A stretch of 64,000 nt of DNA. Source: Phycisphaerales bacterium (GTDB lineage Bacteria; Planctomycetota; Phycisphaerae; Sedimentisphaerales; Anaerobacaceae). How positions within the stretch are numbered: position 1 is the first letter of the stretch; each line of letters starts with the position of its first letter. The stretch is from NCBI GenBank assembly GCA_020352515.1, contig CP070678.1, forward strand, positions 4,142,934 through 4,206,933, read 5' to 3'. The translations under genes and the position numbers were made by a program. The notes under the pieces were generated by a model. That model saw only the letters and a list, made by a program, of their open reading frames with translations. It had not been told where the DNA came from and did not search any database. Below, one piece after another: positions 25,621 through 34,257 of this stretch.

Positions 25621-27090
25621 TTACTTGCCCCAACTTACGTTTTCCAGAACTTTGCTCTTGCGCTCGAGATTGAAAATCCTGCGGGCGTTCTCGTGCATTA
25701 TCAAATCCGCCGCATCCATTGCATCCTCAACGCCAAGCCACCCCTCCTCGACCAATTCCGACAGCGCCAGCGCTATTCCGCGCCTGGCCACGGTTGCGTG
25801 GCCCAGAACCGGCTCGACGGGAATATAATCGCCTCCGAATGTCAGAATCTTGTTTGCCGGGGCGGTGACCAGGTATTTTTTCAGGAAGTCCTTCGCAGCT
25901 ATCGGGTTGATAATCCACGACCAGCACATGTCCACGTACGCGTTTGCATAATGCTTTGCAACGGCGAGCATCTGCTCGTAATACGGATAGCAGATATGCA
26001 TGAATACGAATCTTGTCTCCGGCGCGGCGCGGCACAGGTCTGTTGCTGAGCCGGCGTTCTTGATGAGCCGGGCCAGAGGCATGTTGTTCTGGCCGGCGTA
26101 GTATCCCGTGTGCAACTTGACAGGCAGCTTGTGCTCGGTCGACTTTTGGACCGCATACCAGAAGAGGTGGTCCTCGAGCATTTTCTTCTCGCGCGGCGTC
26201 AGCCGGTCTTTGGCGAGCCTCTTCTTGAAGATGGGCTCTGCTTTCTCGACCGGGACCCGCTCGTAATCGATGTCCCGGCTGTAGGCGTTCTGAGATTTAA
26301 CGGCCACGGCATACTTGCCGTATTTGGCGAACCACCAGTCTATCACCCGATGCCAGTCGGACAGGCCGGCGACTTTGATCCCGGTCGGCTTGTCGATCCG
26401 ACCGATGCCGGGCCCGGCAAACATCGCCACAATGCTCAAATCCTGCATCAACAATGTCGGCATGTCGGACTCGCCGAACGGGCTGCTCAAACAGTTGACC
26501 TGGCAAGATTGGATGTTCGCCATCTCGCACAGAATCCGCCTGTAGAAGCCGGGCCGGCGCACTTTCTCATATTGTGATTGCACCCTGGCGACGGTCCGGC
26601 CCGAAAGCTCGGTGACGCCGTAAAGCTCCCTCATCGCGATGGCAACGGCCTGGCCGTATCCCGTGTTCTTGACGGCCGGCCAATAAGGCGCCAGCAGCGC
26701 CCACTTGCCGGCAGGGTCGGTGCCGGGGGAAAAGAACTTCTCGTACGAACCCTGCGGCATCCCCGCAACAATCATATCGGAGTTGAGATAGTGGCTCAAC
26801 AGCAGGCTCCAATCGTCACTTCTTACCCTCGGATGAGATGTGCCTGCAAGACGTTCTCTCTCTTCGATGAGATGCTCGTGCGTATCGACAAACGGCGTTC
26901 GGAAGACCTTCTCGAATATGGCCCTTCGTGCATTTCTTCGGCCCCCGGGCGTCTTCGGGCCCGAGCGAGTCTGCTCTTGCCCTGCTGCCGCGCCCGAGCC
27001 GAGGATCGCCGAAGCGCCTATTGCGCCCATCCCCTGCAGCGTTAGTCTTCTTGAAATACGTTCCTGTGCCTTCAAATCACCTGTGCCCAT
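25621..27090 (-). CDS. Tat-exported metal-dependent amidohydrolase (Amidohydrolase_2/uronate-isomerase-like)
   Basis: The protein has 489 aa from ATG 27090, which GGAG precedes by 8 bases. A longer frame to 27246 lacks a signal. A twin-arginine signal (ISRRLTLQGMGAIGA) leads to the barrel. Metal-site motifs are VDTHEHL (HxH), KLHTGYY, FVFMHICYPY and TFGGDYIP, an order typical of Amidohydrolase_2 and uronate isomerase-type enzymes. Export is inferred from the Tat signal, and tatA/tatC lie two genes downstream. The substrate is unknown. Confidence 0.82.
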   Translation of the reverse strand: MGTGDLKAQERISRRLTLQGMGAIGASAILGSGAAAGQEQTRSGPKTPGGRRNARRAIFEKVFRTPFVDTHEHLIEERERLAGTSHPRVRSDDWSLLLSHYLNSDMIVAGMPQGSYEKFFSPGTDPAGKWALLAPYWPAVKNTGYGQAVAIAMRELYGVTELSGRTVARVQSQYEKVRRPGFYRRILCEMANIQSCQVNCLSSPFGESDMPTLLMQDLSIVAMFAGPGIGRIDKPTGIKVAGLSDWHRVIDWWFAKYGKYAVAVKSQNAYSRDIDYERVPVEKAEPIFKKRLAKDRLTPREKKMLEDHLFWYAVQKSTEHKLPVKLHTGYYAGQNNMPLARLIKNAGSATDLCRAAPETRFVFMHICYPYYEQMLAVAKHYANAYVDMCWSWIINPIAAKDFLKKYLVTAPANKILTFGGDYIPVEPVLGHATVARRGIALALSELVEEGWLGVEDAMDAADLIMHENARRIFNLERKSKVLENVSWGK

Positions 27091-27272
27091 CGAATCGCTC
27101 CTAAAACCGCAAATTTCGTTTTGACCAGCGGCATTACTGCAGGGGTAGCGCCTTTCGAAACCGGCTTTGTCCCTCCTTGACCTTGCCGGTTCCACCATTG
27201 ACAATGACATACCAAAGACTATAATCGCCCTGAGCTTCAGGGTCAAGCAAATGGGTCTTGTTGGAGTTGGCG

Positions 27273-28307
27273 ATGGCTTCCGTCCCCGGCCGAAATAAAC
27301 GTCTCGAATCCCTTGTAAGCATCGTCTTGCTGGTTATGCTCCTGATTGTCGGCCTGGGTGTCGTTATGAGGCAATCCGATGTGGACATGACCCGGTTCGG
27401 GATCGGCCTTGATGTCAGCGGGCCGCCCGCAGAGCCGGAAGAGCCGGCTTCACCCGCGGTGCTTGATCTCGACTCCTTTGCCCCGGACGGATTCAAGACT
27501 GTCTCAGCCGCGCGGACCTACGGACCCGAGAATCTATACGAGAAAATCAACGGCAAGGCGCCGCTCTATACCGACTCGGGATTTGTGAGCCTGTCCACTC
27601 AGCGGTTTGTCAGCACAGCGGATGAGAATCTCTGGATAGAGCTTTTCATCTACGACATGGCGGCGCTTAGAAACGCCTTCAGCGTCTACAGCCTGCAAAA
27701 GCGCCTTGACTCTCAAGCACTGTCGGCCTTGCAGTATGCCTACAGCACGAGCAGCGGCGTTTACCTGGTGTGCGGCGGATACTACGTCGAGCTGATCGGC
27801 TCGGCCGAATCGCCCGGGCTGCTCGGGGCAATGAAGCCGATTGTGGACAGGCTCAAGATGACTTTGCCCGACGAGGAGGCGGGCCGAATAGCCGAGCTGG
27901 AGTTCTTTCCCCCGGAGAACCGCGTCGCCGGCAGCGAGAAACTATACCTTGCGAATGCCTTCGGATTCGAGGGCCTTGAAAACACCTTCGTTTGCCGGTA
28001 CGAGACGGGAGGGCAGGAGGTCACGGCGTTTCTCGGCAAGGGCGCCGACCCGCAAGCCTCGCTGGCCGTTGCAAAGGGCTACTGCGACTTTCTGATCGAA
28101 AACGATGCAACGCCTGCTGAGGCCGCCGGCGAGACGATCAGGGCCGCTTCCGGGCGAGTGTTCGATTTTTACGGAACGACCGAGATTGTCTTTGCGGTGG
28201 GGCCTTTCTTCGGCGGAATCCACGAGGCCGAAGACAAAAGAACCGCCGAACAACTCGCGGAAACACTAATCATCAGACTAACCGAAGCGGCAAAAGAATC
28301 GAAATGA
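27273..28307 (+). CDS. DUF6599-type membrane-anchored protein
   Basis: The protein has 344 aa. GGAG precedes ATG 27273; a TTG 15 bases earlier is also in frame. One N-terminal membrane segment (about 13-33) is followed by an extracytoplasmic region. Landmarks ENLYEKINGKAPLYTDSGFV and IELFIYDMAALRNAFSVYS match DUF6599 as I know it. It is the first gene of a five-gene run and overlaps the next by 4 bases (ATGA), which implies translational coupling. Function unknown; it probably works with the DUF362 protein and polyferredoxin at the membrane. Confidence 0.75.
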   Translation: MASVPGRNKRLESLVSIVLLVMLLIVGLGVVMRQSDVDMTRFGIGLDVSGPPAEPEEPASPAVLDLDSFAPDGFKTVSAARTYGPENLYEKINGKAPLYTDSGFVSLSTQRFVSTADENLWIELFIYDMAALRNAFSVYSLQKRLDSQALSALQYAYSTSSGVYLVCGGYYVELIGSAESPGLLGAMKPIVDRLKMTLPDEEAGRIAELEFFPPENRVAGSEKLYLANAFGFEGLENTFVCRYETGGQEVTAFLGKGADPQASLAVAKGYCDFLIENDATPAEAAGETIRAASGRVFDFYGTTEIVFAVGPFFGGIHEAEDKRTAEQLAETLIIRLTEAAKESK

Positions 28308-29299
28308 CCGAACAGACCGGAAACAGGCTCGAGCGACGGGAATTGCTTCTTCGCTCCGTCAAGGCGGGCGTCTCGATTGCCGCCGCAGGGCTGGTTTCGG
28401 CCGCCCTTTATGATTCGGACGGACCGGGCAGCGGCCTGGATGCCGAATCGCTCGTGACGTTCAAGGATTGGGCTGTGACGCCCGAGCCCGGCCGGACGAT
28501 GAGCATCGTAAGAGGGCCAGATCGCAGGGCGACTGTCACAAAGGCCATAGATCTGCTCGGCGGCATCAGGAGGTTTGTCAAACAGGGGCAGACGGTTGCA
28601 ATAAAGCCGAACGTTGCATTCGCCTCGCCCGCGATGCTCGGCGCGACCGCCAACCCCGAGCTTGTCGCCGAGGTCGTGAAGCTCTGCCGTGACGCGGGCG
28701 CAAAGCGGGTGATTGTCACCGATAACCCGATCAACGAGGCCGCGAGCTGTTTCATGCTTACGGGCATCCGCGGGGCGGCCGAGCTTGCCGGCGCAAAGGT
28801 CGTTTTGCCGAGGCAAAGCCACTTCAGGAGTACCAGCCTCGAAGGCGGAAGGCTTATAAGGAGCTGGCCCGTTTACTTCGAGCCCTTCGCGCGGGCCGAC
28901 GCTCTGATCGGCATAGCTCCGGTCAAGCACCACCAGAGAAGCGGCGCCTCGATGACGATGAAGAACTGGTACGGACTGCTGGGCGGCCCGCGAAACGTCT
29001 TCCACCAGGACATAAACACGATTATCGCCGAGCTTTCGATGATGGTAAAGCCGAGCCTGGTGATACTCGACGGCACGGAGGTTATGATGACCAACGGGCC
29101 GACGGGCGGCTCGCGCGCGGACTTGAGGCGCGCCGATACCATGATTGCAAGCTGTGACATGGTGGCCGCCGATTCTTTCGGCTGTACGCTGCTGGGGCTA
29201 AAGCCCGCGGATTTGCCCTATCTGGCGGCTGCCGCGCGGGCCGGTGTGGGAACAACGGATTACCAATCCCTCAAACCCGCATCGGCGGTTTTGAGCTGA
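28304..29299 (+). CDS. DUF362 domain protein with Tat-like N-terminus
   Basis: The protein has 331 aa. The N-terminus LERRELLLRSVKAGVSIAAAG looks like a twin-arginine signal with an imperfect motif. The DUF362 domain (about 85-320) shows VAIKPNVAFASP, VIVTDNPINEAASCF, GIAPVKHHQRSGASMTMKN and VILDGTEVMMTNGPTGG. DUF362 proteins are often fused or linked to ferredoxin modules. No Fe-S cysteines are seen here, so the adjacent polyferredoxin may supply them. Start and stop are tightly packed with both neighbours. Confidence 0.83.
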   Translation: MTEQTGNRLERRELLLRSVKAGVSIAAAGLVSAALYDSDGPGSGLDAESLVTFKDWAVTPEPGRTMSIVRGPDRRATVTKAIDLLGGIRRFVKQGQTVAIKPNVAFASPAMLGATANPELVAEVVKLCRDAGAKRVIVTDNPINEAASCFMLTGIRGAAELAGAKVVLPRQSHFRSTSLEGGRLIRSWPVYFEPFARADALIGIAPVKHHQRSGASMTMKNWYGLLGGPRNVFHQDINTIIAELSMMVKPSLVILDGTEVMMTNGPTGGSRADLRRADTMIASCDMVAADSFGCTLLGLKPADLPYLAAAARAGVGTTDYQSLKPASAVLS

Positions 29300-29309
29300 G
29301 AGCGTAACC

Positions 29310-31049
29310 ATGAAGATTGTTCAGGCAAGACAAATAAGTCAGGTTTTCTTCTTCGCGATGTTTGTCTGGTTTTCCATAGTCAGCAGTTTGGGCGAGAAGC
29401 TATGGCAGATTCGCGGCTGGCCGGTCAAGTGGTTTCTGCATCTCGACCCCCTTGCGGCAATCGGAACAGTGCTCAGCACGCACACGCTCTATCGGCCGCT
29501 CCTGTGGGCCCTGGTGACAATTGTCCTGACGATAGTCTTCGGGCGGTTCTTCTGCGGCTGGGCATGTCCCTTCGGCTCGGTGCACCATTTTGTGGGATAC
29601 CTCGGCAGGCATGACAAATCCGCCGCCCGGAAGATACAGCTCAACGCATACAGAAAAGCCCAGGCCCTCAAGTACATCATCCTGGCAGTGTTGCTGGGCA
29701 TGGCCGCTTTTCCCTCTGTTGCCGCCACGCTGCAGGTCGGCCTGCTCGACCCGATTCCGCTGGTGACCCGCAGCTTCGATTTGCTGCTCGTGCCTCTGCT
29801 CGACCGCTCGGCCGGCATAGCATCTGCAACGGAGCGATTCTACGAGGGGGCGTGGCTGGTCCTTGCGGTGTTTGGCACGGCTGTTCTTCTCAACCTCTTG
29901 ATCCCACGTTTCTACTGCCGCTTCATCTGTCCCCTCGGCGCGTTGTTCGCCATTCTCGGCCGCTTTGCATTCTGGAGAATCGGCAAAAGGAGCGGCGACT
30001 GCATCAACTGCCGGGCCTGCGAACGTTCGTGCGAAGGCGGCTGCGAGCCGGCCGGCAGGATACGGATGAGCGAGTGCGTGCTTTGCTTCAATTGTCTCGA
30101 CGACTGCGGCCACGAGGTAATCGGCTACCAGAGACGAAAGTCGGCGACCGGCGAAGTGACAGGCCCGGATGTCTCCCGCAGGGGCTTTGTGCTTTCGCTG
30201 GCCGGGGGCGTCTTTGCCGCCCCTTCGCTCAGGCTCGCCAGCAGGCTCGGCGGCAACCGGGGCCACACTATAATTCGGCCGCCCGGCGCGCTCGGCGAGG
30301 GCGAGTTTCTAAAGCGGTGCGTAAAGTGCGGCAAGTGCATGCGCATCTGTCCGACGAACGTCATTCAACCGGGCGGCATAGAGGGAGGCCTCGAGAACAT
30401 CTGGACACCCGTGCTCAACAATCGCATCGGTTCGAGCGGCTGCCAGTTGAACTGTACGGCGTGCGGCCAGGTGTGCCCCACATCCGCCGTAAGGCCGATC
30501 ACGCTCGATGAGAAGCTCGGCCGAGGCGCATTTGCCGACGACGGCCCAATCAGAATCGGCACGGCCTTCCTGGACAAAAACAGGTGCCTGCCCTGGGCCA
30601 TGGACAAGCCCTGCATAGTGTGCGAGGAAAACTGCCCGGTAAGCCCCAAGGCCATTTACACGCAGGAGTTGTTCAATATGGTCAGGGGCGGCGTTGTGAC
30701 AGTAAAAGAGCTGGCCGGGGACAGTATTGTCGTCGAGCAGAATCTCCCGCCGGGCAAATTCGCCGGAGGCGACTACTATCTTGCCGCCGCCGAGCACAGA
30801 AGCAAAATCATCGACAACACCGGCAGCTCAGTGGAAATCGTGACCGGCGGAAACCTGCGGGCCAATCTTGTCCCCGGTGCTATAATAGCGATTCAGGTCC
30901 GGTTGCAGCGGCCTTTCGTGGACATCGAGAAGTGCATCGGCTGCGGTGTCTGCGAACACGAATGCCCGGTTGGCGGCAAGAAGGCAATAAGGGTCTCGGC
31001 CGTCGGCGAAACCAGGAGCCCGGATAGAAGACTGTTGCTCGAACGCTAA
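29310..31049 (+). CDS. Membrane-bound polyferredoxin (NapH/NosR/CcoG-like)
   Basis: The protein has 579 aa. Membrane segments in the first 220 residues include the two NapH/NosR-type motifs FFCGWACPFG and FYCRFICPLG. Six further Cys clusters follow: CINCRACERSC, CVLCFNCLDDC, CVKCGKCMRIC, CQLNCTACGQVC, CIVCEENC and CIGCGVCEHEC. A hydrophobic RRGFVLSLAGG stretch (about 290-310) in the middle looks like an embedded Tat-type or second anchor segment, suggesting a fusion of a membrane ferredoxin with an exported ferredoxin. It should carry electrons from the membrane to the outside. Likely partners are the two downstream [4Fe-4S] aldo/keto reductase-like proteins. Confidence 0.88.
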   Translation: MKIVQARQISQVFFFAMFVWFSIVSSLGEKLWQIRGWPVKWFLHLDPLAAIGTVLSTHTLYRPLLWALVTIVLTIVFGRFFCGWACPFGSVHHFVGYLGRHDKSAARKIQLNAYRKAQALKYIILAVLLGMAAFPSVAATLQVGLLDPIPLVTRSFDLLLVPLLDRSAGIASATERFYEGAWLVLAVFGTAVLLNLLIPRFYCRFICPLGALFAILGRFAFWRIGKRSGDCINCRACERSCEGGCEPAGRIRMSECVLCFNCLDDCGHEVIGYQRRKSATGEVTGPDVSRRGFVLSLAGGVFAAPSLRLASRLGGNRGHTIIRPPGALGEGEFLKRCVKCGKCMRICPTNVIQPGGIEGGLENIWTPVLNNRIGSSGCQLNCTACGQVCPTSAVRPITLDEKLGRGAFADDGPIRIGTAFLDKNRCLPWAMDKPCIVCEENCPVSPKAIYTQELFNMVRGGVVTVKELAGDSIVVEQNLPPGKFAGGDYYLAAAEHRSKIIDNTGSSVEIVTGGNLRANLVPGAIIAIQVRLQRPFVDIEKCIGCGVCEHECPVGGKKAIRVSAVGETRSPDRRLLLER

Positions 31050-31070
31050 CAACTTTCGGAGTCCGAAACG

Positions 31071-32348
31071 ATGGAACAGACACTCAGCAGAAGAGACAGG
31101 AGGAGCTTTCTAAGAACTGTGGGCGCCGTCGGCTTGGGCTCTGCCCTACTACCAGCCCGGGTTTTTGGAGTCGCAAAAGAGGACGCCGCGAGCGAGTCGA
31201 AAAAACCGGAGAGGCCGGCAGACTCCGGGAAGCCGAAAATGCCCTTGCGGAAGCTGGGCAAGACGGGCGTGAAGGTCCCGGTCTTGTCCCTTGGGACAAT
31301 GTTCAACCTTCTCGACAACCAGATCATATTGCGCAGGAGCATGGACCTGGGCGTGACGTACTGGGATACCTCAAACGTCTATGCCGGTGGAAACAGCGAG
31401 CTGGGTATCGGCAAGTACCTCACCGACAATCCAAAGGCGCGCAAAGACCTGTTTATCGTGACCAAGGCGCTGAATGCAAAGGACGGCGAGGCGATGGAGA
31501 AGTGTCTCCAGCTCTCGCTGGCGAGGATGAAGACCACGTACATCGACCTGCACTTTTTCCACGACCTTCGTGACCCCGCTGACCTGAGCGACGATATTCG
31601 CATGTGGGCCCAGGGCGCCAAGAAGCGAAAGCTGATTCGTTTCTTCGGCTTTAGCACGCACAAGAACATGGCCCTCTGCCTTCGCGCGGCGGCAAAGCTG
31701 GACTGGATCGACGCGATAATGACGGTATACAATTTCCGGCTTATGCAGGATGCCGAGATGCAGGCCGGCGTCGATGCCTGTCACAAGGCCAAAATCGGCC
31801 TTGTTGCGATGAAGACACAGGGCATCGGGCCGGTAGCCAAATGGGCCGGCCATACGCCAAAGATCGAGACCGACGCCGACAGGAAGCTCGTCGATCACTT
31901 CCTCAAGCGGGGTTTGACGGAGGGTCAGGCCAAGATAAAGGTGGTCCTCGATGACAAGAGATTTGCCTCGGTCTGCGTGGGCATGGAGAACGTGGGCTTT
32001 CTCCGTTCGAACGTAGATGCGGTCACCGATAAACCGAAACTGACACGCCGGGACGTGGACGCGCTGAGGCGATATGCCGAGCACACGCGCACCGGTTACT
32101 GCGGCGGATGCGGCCATATCTGTGAGTCGGCGCTGCCCGAGGCGCCCTGCGTCAGTGACATTATGCGGTCGCTTATGTACTGCAACGGCTACGGCCGCCG
32201 TGACCTGGGGGCCGAGTTGTTCGCCTCTGTTCCCGCGTGCGTCAGAAGCAGACTGCTTGAAATCGACTACTCGCTTTCCGAGGCCCGGTGTCCCAACCGA
32301 CTGCCGATACAGCGGCTTGTGGCCGAGGCGGTCCGCGAGTTTGCGTAG
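31071..32348 (+). CDS. Tat-exported aldo/keto reductase with C-terminal Fe-S motif (1)
   Basis: The protein has 425 aa. The twin-arginine signal RRDRRSFLRTVGAVGLG is followed by a low-complexity linker, then the AKR barrel (about 55-350). The catalytic tetrad can be placed: Asp and Tyr in WDTSNVYAGGNSE, Lys in IVTKALN and His in DLHFFHD. The C-terminal YCGGCGHICESALPEAPC supplies four cysteines for a [4Fe-4S] cluster. The protein fits an exported AKR fed by an Fe-S electron source rather than by soluble NADPH. It lies 21 bases after the polyferredoxin, with a paralogue directly downstream. Confidence 0.87.
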   Translation: MEQTLSRRDRRSFLRTVGAVGLGSALLPARVFGVAKEDAASESKKPERPADSGKPKMPLRKLGKTGVKVPVLSLGTMFNLLDNQIILRRSMDLGVTYWDTSNVYAGGNSELGIGKYLTDNPKARKDLFIVTKALNAKDGEAMEKCLQLSLARMKTTYIDLHFFHDLRDPADLSDDIRMWAQGAKKRKLIRFFGFSTHKNMALCLRAAAKLDWIDAIMTVYNFRLMQDAEMQAGVDACHKAKIGLVAMKTQGIGPVAKWAGHTPKIETDADRKLVDHFLKRGLTEGQAKIKVVLDDKRFASVCVGMENVGFLRSNVDAVTDKPKLTRRDVDALRRYAEHTRTGYCGGCGHICESALPEAPCVSDIMRSLMYCNGYGRRDLGAELFASVPACVRSRLLEIDYSLSEARCPNRLPIQRLVAEAVREFA

Positions 32349-32388
32349 TACCCGTATCCATGAGACCCCGACTTTTTTGGAGCTTGCC

Positions 32389-33651
32389 ATGACCAGAGAA
32401 AAACCGAACCAGATCGATAGAAGAGATTTCATCCGGAGCCTCGGCGCCGCCGGCCTCGGCTCGGCGCTGGGAGGTCTCAGCGCATCTTTTGCGGCCTCCG
32501 GAGCCGGCGCCGCCAAAACCGATCCCAATACCGCGCAGCAGCCTGCGAAGCCGAAGGTCCCCCAGGTCCTGCGCCGAAAGCTCGGCAGGACGGGCGTAAA
32601 AATCCCCGCCCTTTCCTTCGGAACTTTCCGGGTGGATGTCGCCAACCAGATACTTTTGAGGAAGACCCTGCAGCACGGCGTCGACCTCTGGGACACCGCC
32701 TATAATTACTCCGGCGGAAACAGCGAGCTGGGAATCGGCAAGTTCCTCTCGAGAAACCAGAAGGTTCGCGGCAGACTCTTCCTTGCAACCAAGGCTTCGG
32801 GGGCCCGGAGCGTCGCGGATGTGGAGAAACGCCTGCGGACCTCTCTCGAGAGAATGAAAACCGACTATGTTGACCTGTACTTTGGCTTGCATCAGTGTTC
32901 GAACCCGGCTCTGCTGACAGAGGAGCTTGCAGCCTGGGCTCGAAGCGCCAAGAAGAGCAAGCTCATACGGTTCTTCGGCATCAGCACGCACCAGAACAGC
33001 GCTCAGGTCCTTGCCGCGGCCGCCAGGCTCAACTGGATTGACGCCATAATGACGCCCTTCAATTTCCGTCTCATGCAGGATGCGAAACTGCAGGCCGCCG
33101 TCGATGCCTGTCACAAGGCCAAAATAGGTCTTCTCGCGATTAAGGTCCAGGGAATGGGCCAGAGGATCAGCAGCGAGGCCGACAGAAAGCTCATCGAGCA
33201 CTTTCTCAAGCGGGACCTTACCGAGGGCCAGGCCAAGATCAAGCTCGTCCTCGAAGACGAAAGGTTCGCCAGCGCCTGCGTGGGCATGAAGAACCTGAAG
33301 GTGTTTAACGAGAACCTCGAGATTGCGCTGGATAAGAGCAAGCTGCCGGAACCCGACAAGGTCGCGCTGATGGAGCACGCCGAGGCGACCTGCAGCGGCT
33401 ACTGCGCCGGGTGTGCGAACATCTGTGCGTCGGCCGCGCCCGAAGCGCCCTGTATCGGTGACGTCATGCGTTATCTAATGTACTACAACGGCTACGGTGA
33501 GCGTGCCGAAGCGCGCCGCCTCTTCGCGCAAATACCTGCCGGCATAAGAAAAAGGTTGGCGGGCGTTGACTATTCTGCCGCCGAGGCCCGCTGTCCGCAG
33601 CGCATGCCCATAGGCGATCTCATGGGCGAGGCCATCGCCAAACTGGCCTGA
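32389..33651 (+). CDS. Tat-exported aldo/keto reductase with C-terminal Fe-S motif (2)
   Basis: The protein has 420 aa from ATG 32389, which GGAG precedes. It has a twin-arginine signal (DRRDFIRSLGAAGLGSALGG) and a linker, then an AKR barrel paralogous to the preceding gene over its whole length. Tetrad positions are WDTAYNYSGGNSE (Asp, Tyr), LATKASG (Lys) and DLYFGLHQ (His). The His lies six residues after Asp here instead of five, so the loop has one extra residue. The Fe-S motif YCAGCANIC plus a fourth Cys is conserved. The tandem paralogues suggest paired subunits or two substrates. Confidence 0.87.
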   Translation: MTREKPNQIDRRDFIRSLGAAGLGSALGGLSASFAASGAGAAKTDPNTAQQPAKPKVPQVLRRKLGRTGVKIPALSFGTFRVDVANQILLRKTLQHGVDLWDTAYNYSGGNSELGIGKFLSRNQKVRGRLFLATKASGARSVADVEKRLRTSLERMKTDYVDLYFGLHQCSNPALLTEELAAWARSAKKSKLIRFFGISTHQNSAQVLAAAARLNWIDAIMTPFNFRLMQDAKLQAAVDACHKAKIGLLAIKVQGMGQRISSEADRKLIEHFLKRDLTEGQAKIKLVLEDERFASACVGMKNLKVFNENLEIALDKSKLPEPDKVALMEHAEATCSGYCAGCANICASAAPEAPCIGDVMRYLMYYNGYGERAEARRLFAQIPAGIRKRLAGVDYSAAEARCPQRMPIGDLMGEAIAKLA

Positions 33652-33805
33652 CAGACCCCGGCAGAGCCGCCCGGTACTCAACCGGCGAAGGGACGCTCTG
33701 GGCGCGCCGTTGGTCTGGCTGTGAAGGCGCCGCAGCCCCAGGTGAGCTGCCTCGTCGGCAAGCACTGCCGAAACGGCCCAAAAAAATCCGCCATAGCTGT
33801 ACTCA

Positions 33806-33830
33806 TAAGTGCTTTATTATCAAGCACTTA
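33806..33830. other. Perfect 9-bp inverted repeat after the redox cluster
   Basis: TAAGTGCTT (33806-33814) and AAGCACTTA (33822-33830) have a 7-base loop. No T-run follows. It is either a processing or end signal of the cluster mRNA or a protein-binding palindrome. Confidence 0.5.
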
Positions 33831-33852
33831 CGTACGCAGGGGGTGTTTTTCC

Positions 33853-33881
33853 TTGATTCGGAGACCCGTTTCGGTTATCAT
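33853..33881 (+). promoter_or_regulatory. Putative promoter in the 600-base gap
   Basis: TTGATT-N17-TATCAT. The predicted start is near 33888 and faces the strong terminator at 34060-34086 with no ORF between, so the product could be a small RNA. Confidence 0.35.
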
Positions 33882-33887
33882 AAACAC

Positions 33888-34086
33888 GTAATGGAACGGT
33901 GAATGATTGATGGTTCTGGTTTCAGAGACGGGCGATGACGAGATTCTACTATCAAACTTGGCTTCCTTTCATAATTAACAAAAGGCGTATTCTTATTCTC
34001 ACAATTGCAAGCTATATAGCCTTGTGTTAAGCAGTACCGCACTTTTTGCTTCCCTTTTGCCGCCCTTGTACGGGGCGGTTTTTTTT
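33888..34086 (+). ncRNA. Candidate small RNA between a promoter and a terminator
   Basis: About 200 bases lie between the putative promoter at 33853-33881 and a strong intrinsic terminator. No reading frame longer than about 15 codons with a ribosome binding site was found. The stretch is AT-richer than its neighbours (33930-34030). It does not match SRP, RNase P or tmRNA signatures. It is a candidate only. Confidence 0.25.
34060..34086 (+). terminator. Intrinsic terminator
   Basis: CCGCCC (34060-34065) and GGGCGG (34073-34078) have a 7-base loop and are followed by eight T. It is a textbook terminator on the plus strand, 409 bases after the last redox-cluster gene. Confidence 0.85.
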
Positions 34087-34178
34087 GCGCCGTTTTGACA
34101 CTGCAGCGCTCATACCGGGCCACGATTGCACGGTCTCATCCAACAAAAACAATGACTTTTCTACTCTCGCGGGGCGTA

Positions 34179-34184
34179 TATAAT
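34179..34184 (+). promoter_or_regulatory. -10 element TATAAT upstream of the two-helix membrane protein gene
   Basis: A perfect -10 hexamer lies about 70 bases before ATG 34258. The -35 region is unclear (TGACTT is 20 bases away). Confidence 0.4.
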
Positions 34185-34257
34185 AGTGTAGGCCCTTTTT
34201 AGCCGGTTTCGCCGAAAAGCAGGCCGGCACTCATGCGGCTGAAAGGATGTGACCAAA

